A DNA stretch of 7,768 bases from assembly GCA_030453435.1 (NCBI GenBank), contig JAKDKI010000095.1, forward strand, positions 1 through 7,768, written 5' to 3'. The position numbers were made by a program, and so were the translations under genes. This document shows, piece after piece, positions 1 to 6,052 of the stretch (the first letter of the stretch is position 1; each line of letters opens with the position of its first letter). The notes beneath the pieces are model-generated. The model saw only the letters and a list, made by a program, of their open reading frames with translations. It was not told the origin of the DNA and did not search any database. Source of the DNA: Kocuria sp. (lineage in GTDB: Bacteria > Actinomycetota > Actinomycetes > Actinomycetales > Micrococcaceae).

Positions 1-112
1 GCTCCTCATCACCGGTGGACTCGACGCCTCACCCCACACTCAACTCTGAAGAGCCTCTTTAGCGGACAGCCCAACTCCCCGTTCTCCCAGGCGACCGAGT
101 CAGTGATGGGCC

Positions 113-118
113 TAGGAT
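113..118 (+). promoter_or_regulatory. Possible -10 element for the DUF2505 gene
   Basis: TAGGAT lies about 50 bases before the DUF2505 start codon and fits the actinobacterial TAnnnT -10 pattern. No convincing -35 hexamer lies 16-18 bases upstream, so the call rests on one short motif and its position. The first 110 bases of the window contain no supported gene. Confidence 0.3.
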
Positions 119-168
119 AGTTGCGCTGGCCACAACGCATCTCGCGTTCATCAATTTCGAGGAGAACC

Positions 169-666
169 ATGTCTGTCAACGCCTCCACTACTGTCAAGGC
201 TCCGTTGGAGACCGTGCTCACGACCTTCGTCGACGAGGCATTCGTTCGTCACGTGAGCGACCGCGCTGGTACACAGCTCGAGTCTTTCGAGGTTTCCGGT
301 GACGTCAACACGGCTTTCACCGTGACCACCGTGCGCACCATGTCTCCGGACAAGCTGCCCGACATGGTCAAGAAGTTCGTCAAGGGTGCCGTCAAGCTCA
401 ACCAGGTGGACACCTATGACGCCCCGGCGGCGGACGGTTCCCGCACGGTCCGCACCGAGATCAAGGCGCACGGGCTGCCCGTGGGTGCCAACGCCACTCA
501 GACACTGAAGCCCGCCGGTGAAGAGACCGTGATCGACGTTGTCGGTGACGTGGTCGCCAACATTCCGCTGGTCGGTAAGAAGATCGCTGCCGCAGCCGAG
601 CCCTACATCGGTAAGGCACTGACCCTGCAGGCGCGCGCGGCCGAATCCTGGATCGCCAAGCACTGA
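169..666 (+). CDS. DUF2505 domain-containing protein
   Basis: A 165-residue protein beginning MSVNASTTVKAPLETV. The family is known mainly from actinobacteria and has the outline of an SRPBCC/START-like small-ligand-binding fold; its biochemical role is not established. Seen here: an N-terminal beta strand followed by a helix with a 'F-DEAFVRHV' pattern, a central charged segment (PDKLPDMVKKFVKG, about residues 60-73), alternating strands, then 'VANIPLVGKKI' leading into a long C-terminal helix (about 130-165). That last arrangement is typical of DUF2505. There is no signal peptide or membrane segment, so the protein is probably cytoplasmic. The start at 169 is preferred over an in-frame ATG at 121 because GAGGAG sits at 159-164 just before it and the 16 extra residues do not look like family sequence. 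It is a single-gene unit closed by a strong hairpin. Family assignment is fairly sure; function is unknown. Confidence 0.87.
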   Translation: MSVNASTTVKAPLETVLTTFVDEAFVRHVSDRAGTQLESFEVSGDVNTAFTVTTVRTMSPDKLPDMVKKFVKGAVKLNQVDTYDAPAADGSRTVRTEIKAHGLPVGANATQTLKPAGEETVIDVVGDVVANIPLVGKKIAAAAEPYIGKALTLQARAAESWIAKH

Positions 667-682
667 TCGCCAAAGCACGGTA

Positions 683-720
683 TAAGCACCGGGGGTCGCT
701 CATGCGGCCCCCGGTGCTTA
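683..720 (+). terminator. Strong hairpin terminator after the DUF2505 gene
   Basis: A 13-bp perfect stem (683-695 with 708-720, TAAGCACCGGGGG) extends inward by four more pairs, including one G-U, to a TCAT loop at 700-703. It starts 17 bases after the DUF2505 stop codon. There is no clear U-tract on the + strand, so it is the GC-hairpin type common in actinobacteria. Confidence 0.8.
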
Positions 721-733
721 GTTGGTGAGACTA

Positions 734-739
734 TATGAT
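734..739 (+). promoter_or_regulatory. Probable -10 element of the nhaA promoter
   Basis: TATGAT matches the TATAAT consensus at five of six positions and sits in a short AT-rich island between the DUF2505 terminator and nhaA. Transcription would start near 746. A -35 region at the usual distance would fall at about 711-716, inside the right arm of the upstream hairpin, and is not a good TTGACA match. The inferred transcript start lies downstream of the TTG at 722, which argues against that codon as the nhaA start. Confidence 0.45.
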
Positions 740-775
740 GGCCCAAGACATTCGCAGATCGATAGGAGTTTGGCA

Positions 776-2068
776 TTGAATGTGGCCATGAATAACCCGT
801 CACGGGCGGGCAGTGTGGGATCGTTTCTGCGCCGTGACACCACCGGCGGTTTGCTGCTGCTGATCGCCATGGTGGCAGCTCTGGTCATCGCCAATTCACC
901 GCTGGGTGACTTCTATTTCGGCGTGCGTGACGCCCACGTGGGCATCGGTGTTCCCGGCTTCGATCACACCGTGGGCGAGTGGGCTGCCGATGGGCTGTTG
1001 GCGGTGTTCTTCTTCCTCACGGGCCTCGAGCTCAAGACCGAATTCGTCAATGGTGAGCTCCGCAATATCCGCAAGGCCATGCTGCCGGTGGTGGCCGCCG
1101 TTGGTGGAGTCATCGCACCCGCGTTGATTTATCTGGGTATCAACATCGCCGCCGGTGCCGAGTCCACAGCCATGCATGGCTGGGCCATTCCCACGGCAAC
1201 CGACATCGCCTTTGCCGTCTCTGTCCTGGCAGTCGTGGGTTCGGCGCTGCCCACCGCCATGCGCACCTTCTTGCTGACCCTGGCCGTGGTGGACGATCTG
1301 ATCGCGATCCTCATTATCGCGTTCGTGTACACGGAGTCCGTGCGCGTCCTGTTCCTGGGCGGTGCCGCGATCCTGCTCCTCATCTACTGGGTGCTCACCC
1401 ACAAGTACGCCAACTGGTTCATGGCCAAGCACTGGGCCGCTTGGGTCATTCTGCTGCCCATTGGTGTGGCCACCTGGTGGTTCGTGTACGAGGCCGGCGT
1501 GCACGCCACGATCGCCGGTGTGCTGCTGGGCTTCATGGTCCCCGTCATGAAGACCACGCCTCACGTGATCCGTCACGAGGACCCCGAGATGGGCCTGGCT
1601 CCAGCCCTTGAGCACCGTTTCCGTCCGCTGTCCAACGGTCTGGTCATTCCGATCTTCGCGTTCTTCTCCGCCGGTGTGGCCGTGGGAGGCATCGACGGCA
1701 TCAAATCTGCGGCCGCAGATCCCGTGGCCCTGGGGATCGTTGCTGGCCTGCTCATCGGTAAGCCCGTGGGTATTTTCGGCGCTGCATGGCTCATGGACCG
1801 GTTCAGTCCGGCGGTCAAGGACAAGGACTACACCTGGTTCGATCTGTTCGGCATGTCCTTCGTGGCCGGTATCGGATTCACGGTGTCCCTGCTCGTGGCC
1901 GAGCTGAGCTTCGGCATTGGCAGCCCCCACAACGATCATGCCAAGGTGGGCATCCTGTTCGGTTCCATGCTCGCGGCGGTTATCGGTGGCGGCATCCTGC
2001 TGGCCCGCAACGCCAAGTACAAGAAGGTTCGCGCTCACGGCCTGGACCCGGACGTCTACGACGACTAG
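776..2068 (+). CDS. nhaA: Na+/H+ antiporter NhaA
   Basis: Integral membrane antiporter that exchanges cytoplasmic Na+ (or Li+) for external protons, serving salt tolerance and pH homeostasis. With a start at 776 it has 430 residues, somewhat longer than the roughly 390 of the E. coli protein, mainly through a hydrophilic C-terminal tail (KYKKVRAHGLDPDVYDD). About a dozen hydrophobic segments run through it. Family hallmarks are all present: ATDIAFAV with Asp143 (equivalent to E. coli Asp133), VVDDLIAI with the essential pair Asp173/Asp174 (Asp163/Asp164), and GLLIGKPVG with Lys329 (Lys300). FVAGIGFTVSL near the C-terminus is also characteristic. Start choice: AGGAG at 764-768 is 7 bases before TTG 776; GTG 782 and ATG 788 are in-frame alternatives, while TTG 722 has no ribosome site. 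It is probably monocistronic, with its own promoter and terminator. The function is confident; the exact start is not. Confidence 0.95.
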   Translation: MNVAMNNPSRAGSVGSFLRRDTTGGLLLLIAMVAALVIANSPLGDFYFGVRDAHVGIGVPGFDHTVGEWAADGLLAVFFFLTGLELKTEFVNGELRNIRKAMLPVVAAVGGVIAPALIYLGINIAAGAESTAMHGWAIPTATDIAFAVSVLAVVGSALPTAMRTFLLTLAVVDDLIAILIIAFVYTESVRVLFLGGAAILLLIYWVLTHKYANWFMAKHWAAWVILLPIGVATWWFVYEAGVHATIAGVLLGFMVPVMKTTPHVIRHEDPEMGLAPALEHRFRPLSNGLVIPIFAFFSAGVAVGGIDGIKSAAADPVALGIVAGLLIGKPVGIFGAAWLMDRFSPAVKDKDYTWFDLFGMSFVAGIGFTVSLLVAELSFGIGSPHNDHAKVGILFGSMLAAVIGGGILLARNAKYKKVRAHGLDPDVYDD

Positions 2069-2072
2069 TCGT

Positions 2073-2091
2073 CCCGCCCCTCGTGGGCGGG
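2073..2091 (+). repeat. Small GC hairpin just after the nhaA stop codon
   Basis: CCCGCCC at 2073-2079 pairs with GGGCGGG at 2085-2091 across a five-base loop, starting five bases after the nhaA stop. It may help protect the mRNA 3' end or act together with the larger terminator at 2102-2148. No U-tract follows. Confidence 0.45.
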
Positions 2092-2101
2092 TGGCAACAC
2101 G

Positions 2102-2148
2102 GAAGAACGGCCGGTCAGAACCTCAAGGGTTTTTACCGGCCGTTCTTC
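2102..2148. terminator. Bidirectional terminator between nhaA and sufU
   Basis: GAAGAACGGCCGGT (2102-2115) is the exact reverse complement of 2135-2148, giving a 14-bp perfect stem around a 19-base loop. It lies in the short gap between converging genes, 34 bases after the nhaA stop and 40 bases beyond the sufU stop, so one structure can end both transcripts. T-rich bases occur in the loop on the + strand, but U-tracts after the stem are poor on both strands. Confidence 0.75.
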
Positions 2149-2164
2149 ATTCTCGGGTCGTGGA

Positions 2165-2180
2165 GAGGGTCTCGACCCTC
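2165..2180 (-). repeat. Small hairpin just after the sufU stop codon
   Basis: GAGGGTC (2165-2171) and GACCCTC (2174-2180) form a compact inverted repeat, probably six pairs with a four-base loop. It starts seven bases past the sufU stop codon on the minus strand. It may be an accessory 3'-end element ahead of the shared terminator. Confidence 0.4.
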
Positions 2181-2187
2181 GGTCCAG

Positions 2188-2667
2188 TCAGCTCGTCTGA
2201 GCCTTCGACGCCGCCTGGTTCACCGCATCCTCCAGGGCCACCCAGCTGAGCATTGCGCACTTCACGCGCGCCACGAATTTTGAGACCCCCGCGAAAGCAG
2301 CGGCATCTCCCAGGATTTCCTCATCCGGAGCTACCTGCCCACGGGATCGGAGCATCTCACGGAAGTGCTCAATCATGGCCTCCAACTCGGGAAGACTCAT
2401 ACCGGGCGCCATTTCGGACAGAACCGACGCCGCCGCCATGGAGATTGAGCACCCTTCACCGTTCCATTCCACGGACTCCACGGTCGGGTTCTCGCTCGTA
2501 GTCACTGCCACGCGCACCGTGATCTCGTCACCGCACGTGGGGTTGTACTGGTGGGATACCCCACTGTGGTCACCGGCTGAGGAAACATCCTGCTCGGTTT
2601 CCCCGCTGCGCTTGTGGGAATGTTCCAGGATGATCGTTTGGTACAGCTGGTCCAGCTCTGCGCTCAT
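2188..2667 (-). CDS. sufU: SufU, zinc-dependent sulfurtransferase of SUF Fe-S assembly
   Basis: A 159-residue cytoplasmic protein of the SufU family. SufU takes the persulfide sulfur from SufS and passes it toward the SufBCD scaffold; in Bacillus it binds Zn through three Cys and one Asp. Those ligands are all visible: NPTCGDEI (Cys45, Asp47), GEGCSISMAAASVL (Cys73) and RVKCAML (Cys137), in the canonical spacing. Length is near the usual 140-160. The segment at residues 17-39 is polar and less conserved, as in other actinobacterial members. The start codon overlaps the sufS stop by 4 nt (ATGA at 2664-2667), and GGAGGG at 2671-2676 precedes it closely, so it is very likely translationally coupled to sufS. 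SufU rather than a NifU or IscU scaffold is favoured by the GCSIS motif, the linked sufS and the lineage. Confidence 0.94.
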   Translation of the reverse strand: MSAELDQLYQTIILEHSHKRSGETEQDVSSAGDHSGVSHQYNPTCGDEITVRVAVTTSENPTVESVEWNGEGCSISMAAASVLSEMAPGMSLPELEAMIEHFREMLRSRGQVAPDEEILGDAAAFAGVSKFVARVKCAMLSWVALEDAVNQAASKAQTS

Positions 2668-3959
2668 GCGCCCTCCGCCCGGAAGTAACCGCGAACGCGC
2701 GAGAGCTCGTCAAGGAAGCGATCGACGTCGTCGGTAGTGTTGTACAAATAGGAGCTCGCGCGCGTGCTGGCCGTGAGGCCCAACTCGCGGTGCAACGGTT
2801 GGGCGCAGTGGTGCCCCACGCGCACGGCGATGCCTGCCACGTCCAGAAGCTGCCCCACATCGTGAGCATGCACTCCAGCCACGTCAATGCTGACCAAGCC
2901 CACGCGTTCAACTCCCGGCTCGGGCCCGAGGAGACGGACACCATCGATGTCTGCGACGCCACGGGCCAATCTGGCGCCAAGCTCGGCCTCCCAGGCCTCG
3001 GTCCGATCCATACCGATCTTCTCGAGGTAGCGGACTGCCTGGGCCCATGCCACGGCCTGGCTGATGCGTTGGGTGCCCGCCTCGAAACGGACCGGCGAAT
3101 CGAGGTACTGGGCGTGCTCCGTGGTGACCTTGGTGATCATGGAACCGCCCGTGAGAAACGTGGGCAGCGCATTGAGCAGCTCACGACGTCCGTAAAGGGC
3201 GCCGATGCCCGTGGGGCCCAGCATCTTGTGGGCAGAGAACACAGCGAAGTCCACGCCGAGCGCCGGGAAGTCAATGGGCATGTGGGGCACGGACTGACAC
3301 GCGTCCAGCACCGTGAGCGCGCCGACCTTCTGCGCCTGGGCCACGATGGCGGGCACATCGGTGATTGCCCCGGTCACGTTGGAAACGTGGGTGAACGCCA
3401 CGAGCCTGGTTCGGTCCGAGAGGACGTTGGCAACGGCCTCCGGGGAGATCAGGCCCCGCTCGTCCACCGGGACCACGCGCAGGGTCGCACCGGTTCGTGC
3501 CGCAAGTTCCTGCCACGGGATCAAGTTGGCGTGATGCTCGGCCTGGGTGGTGACGATCTCGTCACCGGGGCCTACCCTGAAGCGCTCAGAGTGTTCGGCC
3601 CCGTTGGAACCCGCGGTCGCGTTGGACATCGCGTAGCTCAGCAAGTTGAGGCCCTCGGTGGCGTTGGAGGTCCACACCAATGAATAAGGGTCGGCACCGA
3701 CAAACCGCGACACCGTGCTACGGGCATCTTCGAAGAGGTCCGTGGCCTCCACGGCCAGCGTATGAGCCCCGCGGTGTACGGCCGCGCGGTGACGCAACGT
3801 GAAGTCGCGTTCGGCATCGGCGACCGCCAGCGGTACCTGCGAGGTGGCGCCGGTGTCCAGGTAGACCAGCGGGTGACCCGCCACCTGCGTTTCGGTGAGC
3901 AGCGGAAAATCCTGCTTCAGGTGCAGGACCTGCTCATTGTCCAGCGGGGTAGTGGTCAT
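2664..3959 (-). CDS. sufS: Cysteine desulfurase SufS (class V aminotransferase fold)
   Basis: A 431-residue PLP enzyme that converts L-cysteine to L-alanine and holds the released sulfur as a persulfide on its active-site Cys for transfer to SufU. Visible features: YLDTGATSQVP near the N-terminus, TEGLNLLSY at 101-109, EHHAN with the cofactor-stacking His142, VLDACQ with the PLP-pyridine Asp219, FSAHKMLGP with the Schiff-base Lys245, GTQRISQA near 295-302, and AVRVGHHCAQPL with persulfide Cys385. STRASSYLYNT (398-408) supplies the substrate-binding Arg400. Length matches group II desulfurases of the SufS type. The start is the only good candidate, but AAGGAG (3962-3967) lies only two bases before ATG, an unusually tight spacing. 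It leads a two-gene unit with sufU. No sufB, sufC or sufD is within this window. Confidence 0.96.
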   Translation of the reverse strand: MTTTPLDNEQVLHLKQDFPLLTETQVAGHPLVYLDTGATSQVPLAVADAERDFTLRHRAAVHRGAHTLAVEATDLFEDARSTVSRFVGADPYSLVWTSNATEGLNLLSYAMSNATAGSNGAEHSERFRVGPGDEIVTTQAEHHANLIPWQELAARTGATLRVVPVDERGLISPEAVANVLSDRTRLVAFTHVSNVTGAITDVPAIVAQAQKVGALTVLDACQSVPHMPIDFPALGVDFAVFSAHKMLGPTGIGALYGRRELLNALPTFLTGGSMITKVTTEHAQYLDSPVRFEAGTQRISQAVAWAQAVRYLEKIGMDRTEAWEAELGARLARGVADIDGVRLLGPEPGVERVGLVSIDVAGVHAHDVGQLLDVAGIAVRVGHHCAQPLHRELGLTASTRASSYLYNTTDDVDRFLDELSRVRGYFRAEGA

Positions 3960-3967
3960 AACTCCTT

Positions 3968-4132
3968 CTCACGAGCTCTCGCTCATTGGCTAACGAACCG
4001 GCCGTCTCCACCGTAGTCGCGCGCGTGGGCGGTGACTAATGATCGTTACGCCAGGTTGAGCCCGCTGATTCTGCGGAGTTGTCCCGCCGCGTTGTATTTG
4101 CCGGGGGTGGAGATCTACCCGGCTGATCCGGT
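3968..4132. other. Intergenic region upstream of sufS and downstream of pth
   Basis: This gap must hold the promoter of the sufS-sufU unit (minus strand) and the 3' end of the pth transcript. I see no -35/-10 pair good enough to name. There are only weak inverted repeats, for example GATCC-GGT-GGATC at 4125-4137 and an imperfect GGCG...CGCC repeat around 4029-4052. No coding region is supported here. Confidence 0.5.
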
Positions 4133-4168
4133 GGATCTGGCAGTTCTAGCGGTTCTGGCGGTTCTGGC
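4133..4168. repeat. Four 9-bp tandem units just beyond the pth stop codon
   Basis: The units are GGATCTGGC (4133-4141), AGTTCTAGC (4142-4150), GGTTCTGGC (4151-4159) and GGTTCTGGC (4160-4168). The last two are identical and the others differ from them by two or three bases. The array ends one base before the pth stop codon, so it lies in the pth 3' untranslated region on the minus strand. No function is recognised. Confidence 0.8.
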
Positions 4169-4169
4169 G

Positions 4170-4754
4170 TCAGGACAACTTCGCGTGGAAATGCTGCTGG
4201 GTGTCGACCAGGCCCTTCTCCGTCAACATCTCCACTGCGTCAGCAGCGTCACTGATCAGCAGGGGCAGCTCCTTGGACTCCATTCCGGAGAAGCGCTTGA
4301 GCACGTAGTCCGCGGTGTCCATGCGTCCCGGCGGGCGGCCGACACCCACGCGCACTCGGACGTAGTCCTTGGTCCCCAACGCCTTGGTAATGTCCCGCAG
4401 CCCGTTATGGCCACCTTCTCCCCCGCCGCGCTTGAGCTTGACCGCACCGTAGGGAAGGTCGATCTCATCGTGGACGACCACCAGATTATCCAGCTCCAGG
4501 TCGTAGTACTTGAGCAGAGAGGACACCGGACCACCGGAAGTGTTCATATAGCTCATGGGCTGAGCCAAGACGAGGCGAGGCGCCCCGGGGCTCATCCGCG
4601 TTTCCGCCACTGCCGCGCGGGATTTGTGAGCGGACAGTTTGGCGCCCGCGCGGTGAGCCAGTTCGGCCAACACCATGGCACCCACGTTGTGTCGTGTCCC
4701 CGCATAACGGTCACCGGGGTTTCCCAGCCCCACCACCAATGTGCGATCAGCCAC
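4170..4754 (-). CDS. pth: Peptidyl-tRNA hydrolase
   Basis: A 194-residue cytoplasmic enzyme that cleaves the ester bond of peptidyl-tRNAs released from stalled ribosomes, recycling the tRNA. All the family signatures are in order: GLGNPG (Asn12), TRHNVG with catalytic His22, QPMSYMNTSGG (Asn71), VVVHDEIDLP (Asp96, which pairs with the catalytic His) and GGEGGHNGLR (Asn117). RVGVGRPPGRMD is the conserved C-terminal stretch. The length is standard. It starts with GTG, backed by an ideal ribosome site AAGGAGG (4761-4767) six bases upstream. It follows rplY on the same strand, as is common in actinobacteria, but a terminator lies between the two, so pth probably also has its own promoter in 4770-4875. 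I could not identify that promoter. Confidence 0.96.
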   Translation of the reverse strand: MADRTLVVGLGNPGDRYAGTRHNVGAMVLAELAHRAGAKLSAHKSRAAVAETRMSPGAPRLVLAQPMSYMNTSGGPVSSLLKYYDLELDNLVVVHDEIDLPYGAVKLKRGGGEGGHNGLRDITKALGTKDYVRVRVGVGRPPGRMDTADYVLKRFSGMESKELPLLISDAADAVEMLTEKGLVDTQQHFHAKLS

Positions 4755-4877
4755 GAGGCGCCTCCTTCAGTTATCCGCAGCATTCCCGTGCTGCCCTCAG
4801 ATGTCTCACCACAACGCTCATTCCACCGGGCACGATCGCCGTTCCCATGCGGCGCACTGTGGATCCGCGTTCAAAGA

Positions 4878-4917
4878 AACACGGCGGCAAGCACCCGTGG
4901 GTACCTACCGCCGTGTT
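4878..4917 (-). terminator. Intrinsic terminator of rplY
   Basis: AACACGGCGG (4878-4887) pairs perfectly with CCGCCGTGTT (4908-4917). Read on the minus strand, the stem ends in a T-rich run (GTTTCTTTG), so this is a classical Rho-independent terminator for rplY. It starts 49 bases past the rplY stop codon. It separates rplY from pth, which implies at least partly independent transcription of pth. Confidence 0.75.
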
Positions 4918-4966
4918 CAATCACTTCACTGCGCGGACCAACAAGTCAGCGCCGTCAAGGAAATAC

Positions 4967-5596
4967 TTACTCTGCGTCCTCGGCGGGAGCCTCTTCAGAG
5001 GATTCCGCACCCTCGGCAGCCTCTTCGCCCTCTTCCGGCTCCTCGCCCAGGTCCTGCTGGACGGGCTCGGAGACGTTGACCACGAGCAGCTCATCCTCGG
5101 AAACAAGGGTGATGCCGCTGGGCAGGGTGATGTCCTTGGCGTAGACGTGCTCGCCGGGCTCGAGGCCCTCGATGCTGACCACAACGGACTCGGGAACCTT
5201 GAGTGCGTCCGCCTCGATGACCAGAACGTTTTCTTCCACGTTGTGCACGGCGGTCGGAGCGACCTCACCTTCGATGTGCACGGGGATCTCAACCTCGACG
5301 CGCTCGCCGCGGCGGACGGTCAGCAGGTCGATGTGGAGGATCTCGGGACGCACAGCGTGACGCTGAACTTCCTTGATCATGGCCAGGTGGCCGTCACCGT
5401 CAACGTTGATTTCGAGCACAGCGTTGGAGTTACGGGAGGCCAGCATCATTTCGTGGCCGGGGAGAATCACGTGCAGGGGCTCGGCACCGTGGCCGTAGAT
5501 CACTGCGGGGATCTGGTCGTTCTGACGCACGCGGCGGGCGTAGCCCTTGCCGAACTCGGTGCGCAGCGTACCGGGAATGTTGATGATATCCACCAT
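4967..5596 (-). CDS. rplY: Large-subunit ribosomal protein bL25, long Ctc/TL5 form
   Basis: A 209-residue ribosomal protein that binds 5S rRNA in the 50S subunit; its long two-domain form is called Ctc in Bacillus, where it is a general stress protein. Residues 1 to about 92 are the L25 RNA-binding domain (GKGYARRVRQNDQIPAVIYG, later HIDLLTV). Residues about 95-180 form the Ctc beta domain (EVEIPVHIEGE, then LEPGEHVYAKDITLP). Residues 182-209 are a low-complexity acidic tail rich in Glu and Ala, common in actinobacterial forms and probably disordered. The start at 5596 is chosen because AAGGAG (5604-5609) lies seven bases upstream and the protein begins in the family pattern; a GTG- or ATG-led extension to 5665 adds unrelated residues. 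A long leader precedes the gene and a terminator follows. Confidence 0.95.
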   Translation of the reverse strand: MVDIINIPGTLRTEFGKGYARRVRQNDQIPAVIYGHGAEPLHVILPGHEMMLASRNSNAVLEINVDGDGHLAMIKEVQRHAVRPEILHIDLLTVRRGERVEVEIPVHIEGEVAPTAVHNVEENVLVIEADALKVPESVVVSIEGLEPGEHVYAKDITLPSGITLVSEDELLVVNVSEPVQQDLGEEPEEGEEAAEGAESSEEAPAEDAE

Positions 5597-5802
5597 GGTG
5601 GAACTCCTTCGATTGTGGGGTATCGGTTCGTCACCACACTGACCGCCGAAAGGTACTCGCACCATTCGTTGAACCGGTCAGCAAACCGACGTGGTGCGGT
5701 ACCGCATGGCACTCCCGATCCGCCATGTCACGGGAGTTCACGATCCCACCAGCCGTCGTCGATAACGGGGCAGCAAAATAGCCGCCCCCTCGCCTTGGCA
5801 AC
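5597..5802 (-). promoter_or_regulatory. Long, palindrome-rich putative 5' leader of rplY
   Basis: If transcription starts at the promoter proposed near 5809, the rplY mRNA has a leader of about 206 bases. It contains the perfect 12-bp palindrome TGCGGTACCGCA (5695-5706) and the repeat ACTCCCG (5711-5717) / CGGGAGT (5731-5737) with a 13-base loop. No long ORF with a good ribosome site is seen on either strand. The leader might fold into a regulatory structure, but no known riboswitch or ribosomal-protein leader motif is recognised. Confidence 0.35.
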
Positions 5803-5808
5803 CTGGAC

Positions 5809-5837
5809 AGAATACCACGAGCACTTATCCCCCGAAC
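5809..5837 (-). promoter_or_regulatory. Candidate rplY promoter with extended -10
   Basis: On the minus strand TATTCT (5809-5814) is directly preceded by TGG, giving a TGn extended -10. Seventeen bases further upstream is GTTCGG (5832-5837), a poor -35 match that the extended -10 could compensate for. The start point would be near 5802. The assignment is inferred from motifs alone. Confidence 0.4.
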
Positions 5838-5890
5838 CGCTCACAGGCTCGTCCCCCGTTATGTACTTATTTGCCCCGGGCAGGGGCCGA

Positions 5891-6016
5891 ATGAGCAAAA
5901 ATCACGCTATCGTGGGGAGCATGAATCTCGGGGGAGATTCCAAGGTGCGGCCGCCTCACATTCACGGTCGCGCAGACGTGGTGCGGAACATCATGCACTC
6001 TCGTCGACCGTTTTAG
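5891..6016 (+). CDS. Possible 41-residue small protein or leader peptide
   Basis: A short open frame begins ATG AGC AAA AAT, with AGGGG at 5882-5886 four bases upstream, and ends in TAG 36 bases before the sugar transferase start preferred here. The predicted peptide opens MSKNHAIVGSMNLGGD and ends with a basic, His/Arg-rich stretch. A second in-frame ATG lies at 5921. I do not recognise it. Roughly two thirds of third codon positions are G or C, which is modest for this genome and does not clearly favour coding. It could be a translated leader of the downstream gene or a chance frame. It also contains the inverted repeat at 5923-5940, which may instead mark the region as regulatory. Confidence 0.25.
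   Translation: MSKNHAIVGSMNLGGDSKVRPPHIHGRADVVRNIMHSRRPF
5923..5940. repeat. Perfect inverted repeat, candidate operator
   Basis: GAATCTC (5923-5929) and GAGATTC (5934-5940) are exact reverse complements across GGGG. The size and symmetry resemble a dimeric regulator's site or a small RNA hairpin. It lies 112 bases before the upstream ATG of the sugar transferase and just after an AT-richer stretch (5891-5910) that could hold that gene's promoter. Confidence 0.45.
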
Positions 6017-6040
6017 GGGGAGGGAACGACGATCATGTTC

Positions 6041-6046
6041 AAGGAG
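6041..6046 (+). promoter_or_regulatory. Ribosome binding site that favours the GTG start of the sugar transferase
   Basis: AAGGAG stands six bases before GTG 6053, an ideal arrangement. The competing upstream start, ATG 6035, has a G-rich site (GGGGGAGGG, 6016-6024) that is ten or more bases away. The two starts are in the same frame and differ by six residues. Confidence 0.55.
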
Positions 6047-6052
6047 CCAACA

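Noticed and set aside
9..221. A 70-codon minus-strand open frame at the left edge
   Set aside because: No ribosome site or recognisable domain, and it overlaps the DUF2505 start and its presumed promoter.
896..2038. A 380-codon open frame antisense to nhaA
   Set aside because: Its product is rich in His, Gly, Gln, Asp and Glu with no recognisable domain, the usual shadow of a high-GC gene with G/C third positions. The + strand frame is a complete NhaA.
2790..3683. A 297-codon + strand open frame opposite sufS
   Set aside because: It is wholly antisense to an intact SufS with all catalytic residues, and its composition is that of a shadow frame.
4032..5144. A 370-codon + strand open frame over pth and the rplY tail
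   Set aside because: It is mostly antisense to pth, and its repetitive LAVLAVLAVL section is only the 9-bp tandem array read in frame.
5616..5622. GGGGTAT on the + strand near rplY, resembling a stress sigma factor -10
   Set aside because: It points away from rplY and has no matching GTTT-type -35 at the right distance, so it cannot explain stress control of the Ctc-like gene.
4694..6016. A 440-codon + strand open frame across the pth start, rplY and the intergenic region
   Set aside because: It runs antisense to two well-supported genes and shows no family pattern. Only its last 41 codons, which lie in non-coding DNA with their own start context, were kept as a weak small-ORF candidate.
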